A stretch of 63,453 bases of DNA from positions 1-63,453 of the forward strand of contig VBLC01000070.1 of the NCBI GenBank assembly GCA_005879315.1, written 5' to 3'. This DNA is from Deltaproteobacteria bacterium. GTDB lineage: Bacteria; Myxococcota; Myxococcia; Myxococcales; 40CM-4-68-19. A model generated the notes under the pieces. That model had not been told where the DNA came from. It did not search any database and worked only from the letters and a program-made list of their open reading frames with translations. Position numbers and translations under genes: made by a program. Within the stretch, counting starts at the first letter, position 1. Every line of letters begins with the position of its first letter. Positions 36,805-45,331 of this stretch are shown here, piece by piece.

Positions 36805-37460
36805 TCATCGGCTCGCAGGAGTGGAGCGACCTGCTGTTCATCCACTGGCGCGTCGCCGCCTCCGACCTGCGCCGGCACGTGCACGACCGCCTCTCCATCG
36901 ACGAGCGCGACGGCAGCGCCTGGATCTCGATGACGCCCTTCACGCTGAGGCGCGGCCGGCTGCGCGGCCTGCCGGCGTTGCCCGATTTCCACGAGCTCAA
37001 TTTCCGCACGTACGTGACCCTCTCCGGCCAGCCCGGCATCTGGTTCTTCAGCCTCGACGCGGCGAACCTTCTCGCGGTGGCCGCGGCGCGACTCACCGTG
37101 CGGCTGCCTTATTTTCCGGCGCGGATGGATCGCGGCCCCGGTTGGTATCGCAGCGAGCGGCGGACGGGTCAGGGCAGTTTCCAGGCGCGTTGGAGCGAGG
37201 GGGCCGAGCTCGGCAGCGCCGTTGAAGGATCGCTCGAGCAGTTTCTCGTCGAGCGCTATGTCTTGTACTCGCGCGCGGCCGGACCGTTGCTCTTTCGCCA
37301 GCGCGTGCATCATGCGCCCTGGCCTTTGCGCGCGGCGCGGTTGGAATCCGTACACGAGGATCTCTCGACCGCGGCCGGCCTGTCGCCGCCCGGGCCGCCG
37401 GCGCTCTGCCACTTCAGCCCCGGCGTGTCAGTGGAGTTCGAGCCCTTCTTCCCGCTCTGA
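36801..37460 (+). CDS. DUF2071 (YqjF-like) protein
   Basis: 219 residues, probable TTG start overlapping the upstream stop (TTGA); no ATG or GTG occurs before the conserved region. DUF2071 features: FIHWRVAASDLRRHV, AWISMTPFTLRRGRLRG, ELNFRTYVTLSGQPGIWFFS and ERYVLYSRAAGPLLFRQRVHH. Function unknown in the family. The 3' end overlaps the convergent UDG gene by 33 bases. Confidence 0.82.
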   Translation: MIIGSQEWSDLLFIHWRVAASDLRRHVHDRLSIDERDGSAWISMTPFTLRRGRLRGLPALPDFHELNFRTYVTLSGQPGIWFFSLDAANLLAVAAARLTVRLPYFPARMDRGPGWYRSERRTGQGSFQARWSEGAELGSAVEGSLEQFLVERYVLYSRAAGPLLFRQRVHHAPWPLRAARLESVHEDLSTAAGLSPPGPPALCHFSPGVSVEFEPFFPL

Positions 37461-38093
37461 GCCCCGAACCAGCGGCGCGATGTTCGTCAGGTCGCGCACG
37501 AACATCTCCATCTCGCGATGGCGGCTCTCGTCGTCGGGCGCGCGGAGGATCGAAGAGGGATGGACGGTGGCCATGATCGCCTCCGCCAGCTCGCTCTTGA
37601 AGATCTGGCCGCGCATCTGCGTGACGCGGAAGCTCTTGCCCAGGAGCGCCTGCGCCGCGGTCGCGCCCAGGCAAACCAGCACGCGCGGCTTCACCACGGC
37701 CAGCTCTGCTTCCAGCCAGGGACGGCACGCGGCGATCTCGCGCGCGTTGGGCTTCTCGTGCAGCCGTCGTTTCCCGCGCGGCGTCCACTTGAAGTGCTTG
37801 ACGACGTTGGTCACGTACACGAGCTTGCGGTCGATGCCCGCTTCCTCCAGCGCCCGGTCGAGCAGCTTTCCGGCCGGACCGACGAAGGGGCGTCCCGCCT
37901 TGTCCTCGGAATCTCCCGGCTGCTCGCCGAGAAAGATGGCCCGCGCCGTCCGCTCGCCTTCGCCGAAGACGGTCTGCGTGCCCGTTTTGTACAAATCGCA
38001 GGCAGTGCACCGGGCCGCGGCAGTGTGGAGCCGCTCGAGGGTGGGCCGCTCGGGCACCAGGGGAGCAGCGGTCGGCAGCGATCGAGTCGCCAT
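37428..38093 (-). CDS. UdgX-type uracil-DNA glycosylase
   Basis: 221 residues. Motif A GEQPGDSEDKAGRPFVGPAG (56-75), KHFKWTPRGKRRLHEKP with the KRRxH loop at 108-112 (His112), and HPSSILRAPDDESR. Cys29, Cys32, Cys123 and Cys141 can hold an iron-sulfur cluster. UdgX from Mycobacterium has KRRIH and traps uracil-DNA covalently through its His; here Ile is Leu. So it probably excises uracil and may remain bound to DNA. Divergent from the DUF72 gene; the two ATGs overlap (CATG). Confidence 0.9.
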   Translation of the reverse strand: MATRSLPTAAPLVPERPTLERLHTAAARCTACDLYKTGTQTVFGEGERTARAIFLGEQPGDSEDKAGRPFVGPAGKLLDRALEEAGIDRKLVYVTNVVKHFKWTPRGKRRLHEKPNAREIAACRPWLEAELAVVKPRVLVCLGATAAQALLGKSFRVTQMRGQIFKSELAEAIMATVHPSSILRAPDDESRHREMEMFVRDLTNIAPLVRGSEREEGLELH

Positions 38094-38139
38094 GGAGCGA
38101 CGATATGCATGCGGCCCGGCGCATGCTCAGATCAAATGG

Positions 38140-38886
38140 GTGATCCACCTCGGCACGAGCGGCTACGCCTACGACCACTGGAAGCACATCTTCTATCCGC
38201 GCGGCCTGCCTTCGAAGCGCTGGCTGGAGCATTACGCGCGCGCTTTCTCTACCGTCGAGCTGAACGCCACCTTCTATCGACTGCCGACACCCTCTGCCGT
38301 CGACGGTTGGCGCGAGGCAACGCCGCCCGGTTTTATCTTCGCCGCCAAAGGGAGCCGCTTCCTCACGCACATGAAGCGGCTCAAGGACGCGGGGCCGGGC
38401 ATCGAGCGCTACTTCGATCTCATCCTGCGGCTGGGCAAGAAGCTCTCCGTCGTCCTCTGGCAGCTGCCACCGCAGATGAACCGCGCCGACCCCGAGCGGC
38501 TGCTGAGATTTCTCCAGAAGCTGCCGCGGAGGGGACTGCGCCACGCCGTCGAGTTCCGCAGCGACGCCTGGTACACGAAGGAAATCAGCGATCTGCTCGA
38601 CGCGCAGGGCGTCGCCTTCTGCGAGCACGATCTTGTCCTGCGCGATCCGCCCCGCCACACCGGCGGCTTCCGCTATCTGCGCTTCCACGGCGCGACCGGA
38701 AAATATCGCGGGCGGTACGGCAAGCGCGGGCTGCGGTCCTACGCCCGGGATCTTCTCCAGTGGCGTGGCGACGCCTACGTCTATTTCAACAACGACATTC
38801 TCGGCCACGCTCTCCGCGACGCCCTTGACCTCGGAGAGCTGCTCGGCGAATGCATCGTCCGGCCTGCGCGGGCGGCGCATCCCTGA
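38140..38886 (+). CDS. DUF72 protein
   Basis: 248 residues from GTG 38140, an ATG at 38092 being an alternative with 16 more residues. TIM-barrel family: IHLGTSGYAYDHWKHIFYP, FSTVELNATFYRLPT, FAAKGSRFLTHMKRL, VLWQLPPQM, HAVEFRSDAWY and VYFNNDILGHA. Function unknown. DUF72 genes often neighbour repair genes, and here it lies between UdgX and Ogt-AlkA. Confidence 0.87.
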   Translation: MIHLGTSGYAYDHWKHIFYPRGLPSKRWLEHYARAFSTVELNATFYRLPTPSAVDGWREATPPGFIFAAKGSRFLTHMKRLKDAGPGIERYFDLILRLGKKLSVVLWQLPPQMNRADPERLLRFLQKLPRRGLRHAVEFRSDAWYTKEISDLLDAQGVAFCEHDLVLRDPPRHTGGFRYLRFHGATGKYRGRYGKRGLRSYARDLLQWRGDAYVYFNNDILGHALRDALDLGELLGECIVRPARAAHP

Positions 38887-38898
38887 CATACTCGGCGC

Positions 38899-40014
38899 AT
38901 GCTGTTCGAAACCAGGGCGGGAGCGGTGCGGCTGCGCTGGAACGAACGCGGCCTTTGCGCCATCGAGATGCCGGAGATGTCGCCGCGCGCGCTGCGCGCC
39001 GAGTTGGCCAAGCAGAATGGCGAGCACCCGCGCTTCGTGCGCGAGGCCGCGCGCATGCTCAAGGCGCACCTGGCTGGCGGTCCGAAGGACCTCTCCCGGT
39101 TGCCGCTCGATCTCTCGCTCCTGGCGCCTTTCCAGCTGCAGGTCTACGAAGCAGTCCGCGCGCTTCCCCGCGGCCGCACCGCGACCTACGGCGAGATCGC
39201 CGCGCTCTTGGGCAAGCCCGGCGCCTCGCGCGCGGTGGGACAGGCGCTGGGGCGCAATCCATTCCTCATCGCCGTCCCCTGCCATCGCGTTCTGGCGGCG
39301 GGCGGCGCGCCGGGCGGCTTCTCCGCGCCGGGGGGCGTCGTCACCAAGCAGCGGCTGCTCGCGCTCGAAGGCGTGCGCATCAAGGTCGACCACGGGTTGC
39401 CCTTCGACGTCGATCTGGCGATGGAGACGCTGCGCGACGCCGACCGGCGCCTGGCCCGGCTGATGGATCGCGCCATCGCTTTCCGTATCCGGCCCGACGC
39501 GGTGCAGAGCCCTTTCGAGGCGCTGGTGGAATCGATCGTCTATCAGCAGCTCTCCGGGGCCGCGGCCGCGACCATCCTGGGGAGGATCATCGATCTCTTC
39601 AAGCCGCGTCGCTTCCCGCGGCCGGAGGATCTGATCGAGACATCCGACGAGAAGCTGCGCTCGGCCGGGCTCTCGCGCGCCAAGGCGCTGGCGCTGCGCG
39701 ATCTCTCCGCGAAGGCGCTCGACGGCACCGTTCCGCCGCTGGCCGCGCTGGAGAAGCTCTCCGACGACGAGATCGTCGAGCGGCTCACGGCCGTCCGCGG
39801 CGTCGGCCGCTGGACGGTGGAGATGATGCTCATCTTCCGCATGGGCCGCCCAGACGTGCTGCCGGTGGACGACTATGGCGTGCGCAAAGGCTTCGCCATC
39901 TTCCGCCGGCTGCGCGATCTGCCCTCGCCCAAGGAGCTGGCGGCTTACGGCGAGCGCTGGCGCCCCTACCGCACCGTGGCCAGCTGGTACATGTGGCGCG
40001 CCCTGGAGCTCTAG
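38899..40014 (+). CDS. Fusion: O6-methylguanine-DNA methyltransferase plus AlkA-like glycosylase
   Basis: 371 residues, one frame. Residues 1-160: Ogt/MGMT domain with TATYGEIAALLG and active site IAVPCHRVL (Cys128). Residues about 170-371: HhH-GPD glycosylase with VYQQLSGAAAATILGRI, the hairpin LTAVRGVGRWTVEMML (296-311) and DDYGVRKG with catalytic Asp (324/325). The first half removes O6-alkyl groups by suicide transfer; the second excises N3/N7-alkylpurines. Two alkylation repair pathways in a single polypeptide. Only 12 bases follow the DUF72 gene, so they are probably co-transcribed. Confidence 0.93.
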   Translation: MLFETRAGAVRLRWNERGLCAIEMPEMSPRALRAELAKQNGEHPRFVREAARMLKAHLAGGPKDLSRLPLDLSLLAPFQLQVYEAVRALPRGRTATYGEIAALLGKPGASRAVGQALGRNPFLIAVPCHRVLAAGGAPGGFSAPGGVVTKQRLLALEGVRIKVDHGLPFDVDLAMETLRDADRRLARLMDRAIAFRIRPDAVQSPFEALVESIVYQQLSGAAAATILGRIIDLFKPRRFPRPEDLIETSDEKLRSAGLSRAKALALRDLSAKALDGTVPPLAALEKLSDDEIVERLTAVRGVGRWTVEMMLIFRMGRPDVLPVDDYGVRKGFAIFRRLRDLPSPKELAAYGERWRPYRTVASWYMWRALEL

Positions 40015-40763
40015 GGGGCCGTCTTGGCGCGCGGCTGCGCGTGGGCCAGCGGTCCAGGGATCAGATCGATGCGCACCAGCGGATCCTTGGGCTCGATCAT
40101 CGGGCCTTCGAAGCGCAAGAACGCCGCGGGGTCGCTCCCCACCAGCCAGATGCGGACGTCGGGCGGGTCGACGAAAAGCCGGACCAGGCCGGGGATGTCG
40201 ACGTGGATGGTGTACCTGTCGCCCGGAATGGTGCGGCCCGCCATGCGCACGGGGTCGTTTCCGTCGCGCGTGACGGTCACCCGCGCGGTGCGCGGCTTCG
40301 GGGTAAAGGCGACCGCGCGCAAATCGACGTGCTCCCCAGGGGCGAGCTGCGAGCGCAGCGCCTTGACGACGGTCTCGAAACCGATGCCGCCGAAAGTCTT
40401 GCCGGGCTCGATGTCGAGATCTTCCTTCCACCGCTTGTGCTGGTCGACGCGGGTCGCCACGCCTTTTTTGGCGATGAAGTCCGCCTCGTACTGGCGTACC
40501 AGCCGCTCGCCGTCTCGCTCGGTCCAGTCCCAGCTCTCCTGCACGATCTGCGGGTGCAGGCGCAGCGCCGCCCGCTCGACGATGGTGCGCCCGCCAGGGA
40601 AGTCGAACCGCGACTCGATGTGCAGGACGTCGCCTTCGACCTTCTGGATGTAGCGGCCCTCGGCGATGGGGTCGCCGTGGACGTCGGTCAGGGCAGGAAA
40701 CGCCTGCACGTCACCTTCGGCATTGCTCGGCGCGATGGCGAGCACCAGCGAGAGAAGGACCAT
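40011..40763 (-). CDS. Secreted hypothetical protein
   Basis: 250 residues with signal peptide MVLLSLVLAIAPSNAEG. No recognised motif; predicted beta-rich, with ADFIAKKGVATRVDQHKRW, GFETVVKALRSQLAPG and a C-terminal EPKDPLVRIDLIPG. Resembles DUF3108-like periplasmic proteins loosely. Ends four bases inside the Ogt-AlkA gene (convergent). Confidence 0.65.
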   Translation of the reverse strand: MVLLSLVLAIAPSNAEGDVQAFPALTDVHGDPIAEGRYIQKVEGDVLHIESRFDFPGGRTIVERAALRLHPQIVQESWDWTERDGERLVRQYEADFIAKKGVATRVDQHKRWKEDLDIEPGKTFGGIGFETVVKALRSQLAPGEHVDLRAVAFTPKPRTARVTVTRDGNDPVRMAGRTIPGDRYTIHVDIPGLVRLFVDPPDVRIWLVGSDPAAFLRFEGPMIEPKDPLVRIDLIPGPLAHAQPRAKTAP

Positions 40764-40781
40764 CTTTGCAAACTGCGCACG

Positions 40782-41480
40782 TCAGGCGAGATCGAACAGC
40801 AGGATCTCGGCGCCGCCGCGGCCGAGGATGCTGAGGGCGCGCTCGTCGCTCACGGCAGCTCCGTCGCCGGTCTCGAGCCGCTGCCCGTTGAGCTCGACCG
40901 CGCCGCGCGCCACCTGCAGCCAGGCATGACGGTCCTTCGCCAGCGCATGCTCGATGCGCTCGCCGGAAGCGAGCAGCGCGCCATAGATGGCCGCGTCCTG
41001 GTGGACGGTGAGCGCGGCCTCGCGCGGCTCGCGCGCGGCGAGAAGCCGCAGCTTCCCGCGGCGCTCCTCGACGGCGAACTTCTTCTGCTCGTAACCGGGA
41101 GCGATCCCCTTCTGCTCCGGCACGATCCAGATCTGCAGGAAGTGGACCTTCTCGGTATGTGAGGCGTTGAACTCGCTGTGCACCACGCCGGTGCCGGCGC
41201 TCATCCGCTGCACCTCGCCGGGGCGGATGATGGACCCTGTGCCGAGGTCGTCGCGGTGCTGCAGCGCCCCCTCGAGAACGTAGGAGACGATCTCCATGTC
41301 GCGGTGTTGATGGGCGCTGAATCCCTGGCCCGGCTCGACGGTGTCGTCGTTGATCACCCGAAGCGCGCGGAAGCCGCTGTAGTTGGGATCGTAGTGGTCC
41401 CCGAACGAGAAGCTGTGCCAGCTGTCCAGCCAGCCCGCTTTGGTATGGAAGCGATCCTTCGCTCTGCGCAGTGCGATCAT
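40782..41480 (-). CDS. Pirin-family protein (quercetinase-like YhhW)
   Basis: 232 residues with two cupin folds. Pirin signature: AGWLDSWHSFSFGDHYDPNY, FSAHQHRDMEIVSYVLEGAL, QRMSAGTGVVHSEFN and TEKVHFLQIWI, with His and Glu metal ligands. Members act as quercetin dioxygenases or redox sensors. Divergent from the selenoprotein gene, with 47 bases between starts. Confidence 0.93.
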   Translation of the reverse strand: MIALRRAKDRFHTKAGWLDSWHSFSFGDHYDPNYSGFRALRVINDDTVEPGQGFSAHQHRDMEIVSYVLEGALQHRDDLGTGSIIRPGEVQRMSAGTGVVHSEFNASHTEKVHFLQIWIVPEQKGIAPGYEQKKFAVEERRGKLRLLAAREPREAALTVHQDAAIYGALLASGERIEHALAKDRHAWLQVARGAVELNGQRLETGDGAAVSDERALSILGRGGAEILLFDLA

Positions 41481-41527
41481 GGCGGCCTTCGGATGCCCGG
41501 CGATCGGTTCGAGGTTATGGTTGCCGC

Positions 41528-41752
41528 ATGATTACCATCAAGTACTGCAATTCGTGAGGATACAAGCCCCGGGCTGTCCGTGCGGCGGCCGCTCTGGAGA
41601 AGGAGCTGCGGGTGAAGGCCGAGATCGAGGTCGGCCCGACCGGCAGCTTCATCGTCGACGTCGACGGCGAGGTGGTGGCGGAGAAGGGCGAGCGCGGGTT
41701 TCCCAGCGAGGAGGAAATCGTCGACGCCGTGCGCAGGAAAGTGCGGCGCTGA
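41528..41752 (+). CDS. SelT/SelW/SelH (Rdx) family selenoprotein
   Basis: 74 codons with TGA at 41555-41557 read as selenocysteine (residue 10): MITIKYCNS-U-GYKPRAVRA, giving the CxxU redox motif at Cys7/Sec10. The rest fits the thioredoxin-like Rdx family: ALEKELRVKAEIEVGPTGSF, IVDVDGEVVAEKGERGFPS and EEEIVDAVRRKV. A hairpin directly after the TGA (41558-41579) is a candidate bacterial SECIS. The family is about 75-95 residues, so length is right. Redox protein of unknown substrate. Ordinary gene finders split or miss it. The genome must carry selA-D for this to be made, unseen here. Confidence 0.88.
41558..41579 (+). promoter_or_regulatory. Candidate bacterial SECIS hairpin (SelW-like gene)
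   Basis: Immediately after the TGA, GGAtACAaGCC pairs with GGCTGTCC to give a GC-rich stem with two bulged bases and a small C/G loop. Position right behind the Sec codon fits bacterial SECIS placement; the loop was not tested against SelB preference. Confidence 0.6.
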
Positions 41753-42727
41753 TCATTCGTCGGCGGGCCCGCCGCTGCGGGCCAGATCCTCGGTGCGAAT
41801 CCTCTCCGGGTCCATTCCGCGCGCCCGCTTGGTCATGGTGGCGAGCAGCTCGTCGAAGGGCGGTGGCTCTCCTTTGATGAAGCGCAGCGGATTGACGCGC
41901 GCGACCACGAAGGCCTTCAAGTAAGGCGAAGTCAGGCCGCGCTCCTTCAGCTTCTCCACCGCGGCGCTGACGGCGTCGTCGAGATCGAGCAGCATCTGCG
42001 CGCGGCGCTCGCGCTCGCCCACGCCCTTCTCGAGCGGCTGGTCGAGATATTGATCGACCTTCTTCAGCGCCGGCGCATAGGCCCCGCCGGAAAGGCGGCC
42101 GCGCTTTTCGTAAGCGAATCCGAGAGTGACCAGCGCGGCCTCCTCGAACTCGAGAGCGAACTCGCTCTCCTTGCGCGAAGGGTCGAGCCCGGCCAGGTCG
42201 CGGTACATGCGCACCACTTCCAGCGCCTTCTCCCGCAGGTTGTGCGCCTTCTCGATGTTGAGCGCGAGGATCTGGTAGGCCACCTCGCGCTCCGGCACCA
42301 CCAGCGCGAGGATCGCTTTCGCGCCCAGCTCCTTGAGCGCAGTCAGCCGATGGCCGCCGTTCGGCGTGCGGAAGCCGTCCTGCTCGCGCACGGCGATGAT
42401 GGGATCGAGGTAGCGCCGCGTCTTGTCCATCGCCCGCGTCAGCTTGAGCACGTGCGCGTCGGAGACGTCGCGCTGGAAGGGAGTCGGTTCGACCTTGTCC
42501 ACCGGGAGCGCGGCGAAGAGCAGCGCATGTCCGCCGAGCGGCTCGCGGTAGGTGGCCAGCACCGCGCCGCCCTCTTTTTCGATGGCCGCGGTCAGTTCCT
42601 GCAGCTCGGGCGGCGTCGTTTCCAAACGGAGCTGCGCCGGCTGCAGCTCGGTGGGCTTGAGCTTCACTCCCTTGCGGGCACGCGGCTTGCCCGACTTCGT
42701 CACCGGACGTTTTCGCGCTGAGGGCAT
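41753..42727 (-). CDS. ParB N-terminal domain protein
   Basis: 324 residues. The ParB/Srx-like nuclease domain covers about 70-170: LPVDKVEPTPFQRDVSDAHV, YLDPIIAVREQDGFRTPNGG, HRLTALKELGAKAILALVV. The rest is helical. It begins with a basic stretch (RKRPVTKSGKPRARKG). Partition ParB normally sits beside parA, which is absent, so this is an orphan, perhaps CTP-using or nuclease-like. It stops one base after the convergent selenoprotein gene. Confidence 0.82.
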   Translation of the reverse strand: MPSARKRPVTKSGKPRARKGVKLKPTELQPAQLRLETTPPELQELTAAIEKEGGAVLATYREPLGGHALLFAALPVDKVEPTPFQRDVSDAHVLKLTRAMDKTRRYLDPIIAVREQDGFRTPNGGHRLTALKELGAKAILALVVPEREVAYQILALNIEKAHNLREKALEVVRMYRDLAGLDPSRKESEFALEFEEAALVTLGFAYEKRGRLSGGAYAPALKKVDQYLDQPLEKGVGERERRAQMLLDLDDAVSAAVEKLKERGLTSPYLKAFVVARVNPLRFIKGEPPPFDELLATMTKRARGMDPERIRTEDLARSGGPADE

Positions 42728-42787
42728 GGCGCGGCACGCTAGCCCTTCCTGCGCGCGTCTGCCAGCTGTCCTATCCTCTCGGGCGCC

Positions 42788-43966
42788 ATGCAGCGGCCAC
42801 TGCCGCGCGCCTTCTGGATCCTTTGGACCGGCGCGCTCATCAATCGCCTGGGCGGCTTCGTCATGCCGCTGCTCGCGCTCTATCTCACCGGCGCACGCGG
42901 CATGCGCGTCGAGGAGGTGGGCTTCATCATCTCGCTGCTCGGCGCCGGTACGCTCTGCGCCGGTCCGGTGGGCGGCTTCCTCTCCGATCACATCGGCCGC
43001 AGGCGGACGCTTCTCTTCGCGCTGGTCAGCGGCGCCTTGGCCATGATCCACCTCGCCATCGCGCTCTCGCCGGCGCACATCGCGGCGGCAGCTTTTCTCC
43101 TCGGCCTCTTCGGCGACCTGTACCGGCCGGCGGTGTCGGCGGCCATCGCGGATCTGGTCGAGCCCGCCGACCGGGTCCGCGCCTATGGCCATCTCTACTG
43201 GGCGGTCAACCTCGGCTTCGCCGTGGGGAGCGCGCTGGGCGGACTGCTCGCGCGGCACGGCTGGTATCTGCTCTTCTACGGCGACGCAGCGACGACGCTC
43301 GCCTACGCCGTCATCGTCTGGCTGCGCGTCGGCGAGACGCGGCCGGCGCCCGCCGCCGAAGAACGCCGGCCGCCGCCCTGGGCGCCGCTCGGCGATCGGC
43401 CTTTCCTCATCTTCGTCGTGCTCACCATGCTGGTGTGGATGCTCCTCTTGCAATCCTTCACCACGCTTCCGGTCGATCTGCGCGAGCATGGCATCGCTCC
43501 TTCGACCTATGGCCTGCTCATCGCCATCAACGGCGTCCTCATCGTGCTGCTGCAGCCGTTCGCTTCTCGAGCGCTGGGCCGATTTCCCCGCCATCGCGTG
43601 CTGGCAGGCTCCGCTGCGCTGATCGGCATCGGCTTCGGCTTGACGGCGGCGATGCGATCGATCCCCGGCTACGCCCTCGCGATCGTCATCTGGTCGCTGG
43701 GCGAGATCGTCATGGCCGGCATCGGCCCGACCGTGACCGCCGACGCTGCTCCGCCCGGTCTGCGCGGCGCCTACCAGGGCCTCTTTCAGGGCGGCATCGG
43801 CGCCGCGGCGCTGCTCGCGCCCTCGCTCGGATCGCTCGTGCTCGGTCACTTCGGATCGCGCGCGCTCTGGCTCTCTTGCGCGGCGGTCGGCTTCACCGCG
43901 GCCGCGGGACAGCTGCTGCTGGGGATGAGGCGAAAGCCGGCGCTGCTCAGCAGTACTGTTCGATGA
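42788..43966 (+). CDS. MFS transporter (MDR type)
   Basis: 392 residues, about twelve membrane segments. N-terminal ALINRLGGFVMPLLALYL, loop motif GFLSDHIGRRRTLL (motif A) and RAYGHLYWAVNLGFAVGSALG are characteristic of drug-efflux MFS proteins. Two segments carry ELGE-like SLGEIVMAGIGPT. Substrate unknown. Its 3' end overlaps the convergent response regulator by 20 bases. Confidence 0.88.
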   Translation: MQRPLPRAFWILWTGALINRLGGFVMPLLALYLTGARGMRVEEVGFIISLLGAGTLCAGPVGGFLSDHIGRRRTLLFALVSGALAMIHLAIALSPAHIAAAAFLLGLFGDLYRPAVSAAIADLVEPADRVRAYGHLYWAVNLGFAVGSALGGLLARHGWYLLFYGDAATTLAYAVIVWLRVGETRPAPAAEERRPPPWAPLGDRPFLIFVVLTMLVWMLLLQSFTTLPVDLREHGIAPSTYGLLIAINGVLIVLLQPFASRALGRFPRHRVLAGSAALIGIGFGLTAAMRSIPGYALAIVIWSLGEIVMAGIGPTVTADAAPPGLRGAYQGLFQGGIGAAALLAPSLGSLVLGHFGSRALWLSCAAVGFTAAAGQLLLGMRRKPALLSSTVR

Positions 43967-44321
43967 CGTCGAGCAGCGGATCGAGATCGAACGGCTTCTG
44001 CAAGAAACCGGTGGCGTTGAGCGAGGCCGCCTCCTTCGCCGCCTGCGCGGCGCCCGAGACGATCACGGTGGGGATTTCCTTGAGCGAAGGATTGGCCATT
44101 TGCAGGGCGCGGAAATCCCAGCCGTTCATCACCGGCATCATCAGATCGAGGAGGATCATGCAGGGCAGCGGCGCCTGCTTGAGCCGCTCGAGCGCCTCCT
44201 GCCCGTTGCGCGCCTGCGCGACCCGGTAGCCCTCGCCCTCGAGCAGCGCAGCCATTTCTTCGCGGATGTCCGTGTCGTCCTCGACGACGAGGATCAAGCC
44301 CTGGTTCTGCGCTTCAGTCAT
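43947..44321 (-). CDS. Single-domain response regulator
   Basis: 124 residues from ATG 44321. Acidic EDD (14-16), phosphoacceptor Asp59 in MILLDLMMPVMNGWDF, Ser in VIVSGAAQA, and Lys in FLQKPFD. Orphan; no kinase nearby. Confidence 0.93.
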   Translation of the reverse strand: MTEAQNQGLILVVEDDTDIREEMAALLEGEGYRVAQARNGQEALERLKQAPLPCMILLDLMMPVMNGWDFRALQMANPSLKEIPTVIVSGAAQAAKEAASLNATGFLQKPFDLDPLLDVIEQYC

Positions 44322-44437
44322 GCGCCCCCCCACCGCCCCGCCCATCGATGGCTGCAGCGACGAATACCAGCGCATGACCGCATCAAAAGATTGCGAGGGC
44401 GATCACCGGAGGTTCACTAGCGAACAAAAAGGTCCCC

Positions 44438-45331
44438 TCACTTGACGATGCGGAACGATCGGTGCGCGGCGCGGTTGCGGTAATCAATCGGCACCGTCTC
44501 CTCCGTCTTCTCCTCGCAGTGGAGCCCTTGCAGACGGGGTTCGAACCGCTGGTGGTTGGTGGCGAACCAGAGCACGCCGGAAGGCTCGAGCAATTCCAGC
44601 GAGCGATCGATCAGCTCCCGGTGGTCCTGCTGCACGTCGAAGCCGCCGCGGTCGGAGAAGGAGGGCGGATCGAGCATGCACAAGGTCCAGCGCCGCCCGG
44701 CGGCGCGCTCGAGGAAATCGCCGACCTCGGCGCGCACCATCTCTGCGCCTTCGACGCCGTTGAGGAGCAGATTGTCGCGCGCCCAATCGAGATAGTTCGC
44801 GGAGGCGTCGACGGTGGTGGTGCTGCGCGCTCCGCCTCGCGCGGCTGCGCAGGTGAAGCTGCCGGTGTAACCGAAGAGGTTGAGGAAGAGAGCGCCGCGC
44901 GCTTCCGCCCGCACCAGCGCGCGGGTCTCGCGGTGATCGGCAAACAGACCGGTGTCGATGTAGTCGTCGAGGTTGACGAGAAAGCGCAGATCGCGCTCGC
45001 GGACCTCGAGGCGTTGGCCAGCGTGCGCCAGCCGCTGGTAGCGCGCGGCCCCGGTGCGGCGCCGCTTGAGATGGACGCGCTCGCCCGGCACTTGCAGCGC
45101 TTGCGCGGCGGCGGCGGCCATCGACTCCAGCCAGCCCGGCCCGGTCTGCTCGCGCTCGTACTCGGCCACCACCAGATGGCCCTCGTACCAGTCGGCGACG
45201 GCGCGGATCTCGGGGATGTCGCGATCGTACAGCCGGAAGGCGCCGATGCCGCGCCGCTCGAATACGCCGTGCAATCTGCGGAAGTTCTTCCGCACGCGGT
45301 TGGCGAACATGAGCGCCTGCCGCTGGGTCAA
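44438..45331 (-). CDS. RlmK-like 23S rRNA methyltransferase
   Basis: 297 residues from a TTG at 45331 that overlaps the upstream stop and has GGAG before it; ATG 45310 would remove seven residues. N-terminal part QRQALMFANRVRKNFRRLHG and FRLYDRDIPEIRAV, then SAM-binding LFLNLFGYTGSFTCAAARGG, DASANYLDWARDN and catalytic LDPPSFSDRG. Closest by eye to the RlmK half of E. coli RlmKL, which makes m7G2069. It follows the dehalogenase-like gene. Confidence 0.87.
   Translation of the reverse strand: MTQRQALMFANRVRKNFRRLHGVFERRGIGAFRLYDRDIPEIRAVADWYEGHLVVAEYEREQTGPGWLESMAAAAAQALQVPGERVHLKRRRTGAARYQRLAHAGQRLEVRERDLRFLVNLDDYIDTGLFADHRETRALVRAEARGALFLNLFGYTGSFTCAAARGGARSTTTVDASANYLDWARDNLLLNGVEGAEMVRAEVGDFLERAAGRRWTLCMLDPPSFSDRGGFDVQQDHRELIDRSLELLEPSGVLWFATNHQRFEPRLQGLHCEEKTEETVPIDYRNRAAHRSFRIVK

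Noticed and set aside
37414-40431. 1005-residue - strand ORF
   Set aside because: It crosses UdgX, DUF72 and Ogt-AlkA in the wrong frame and is Arg/Ala-rich with no known domain.
44376-44437. Small hairpin with a nearby T run upstream of the response regulator
   Set aside because: The T run lies on the wrong side of the stem for either direction, so it is not called a terminator.
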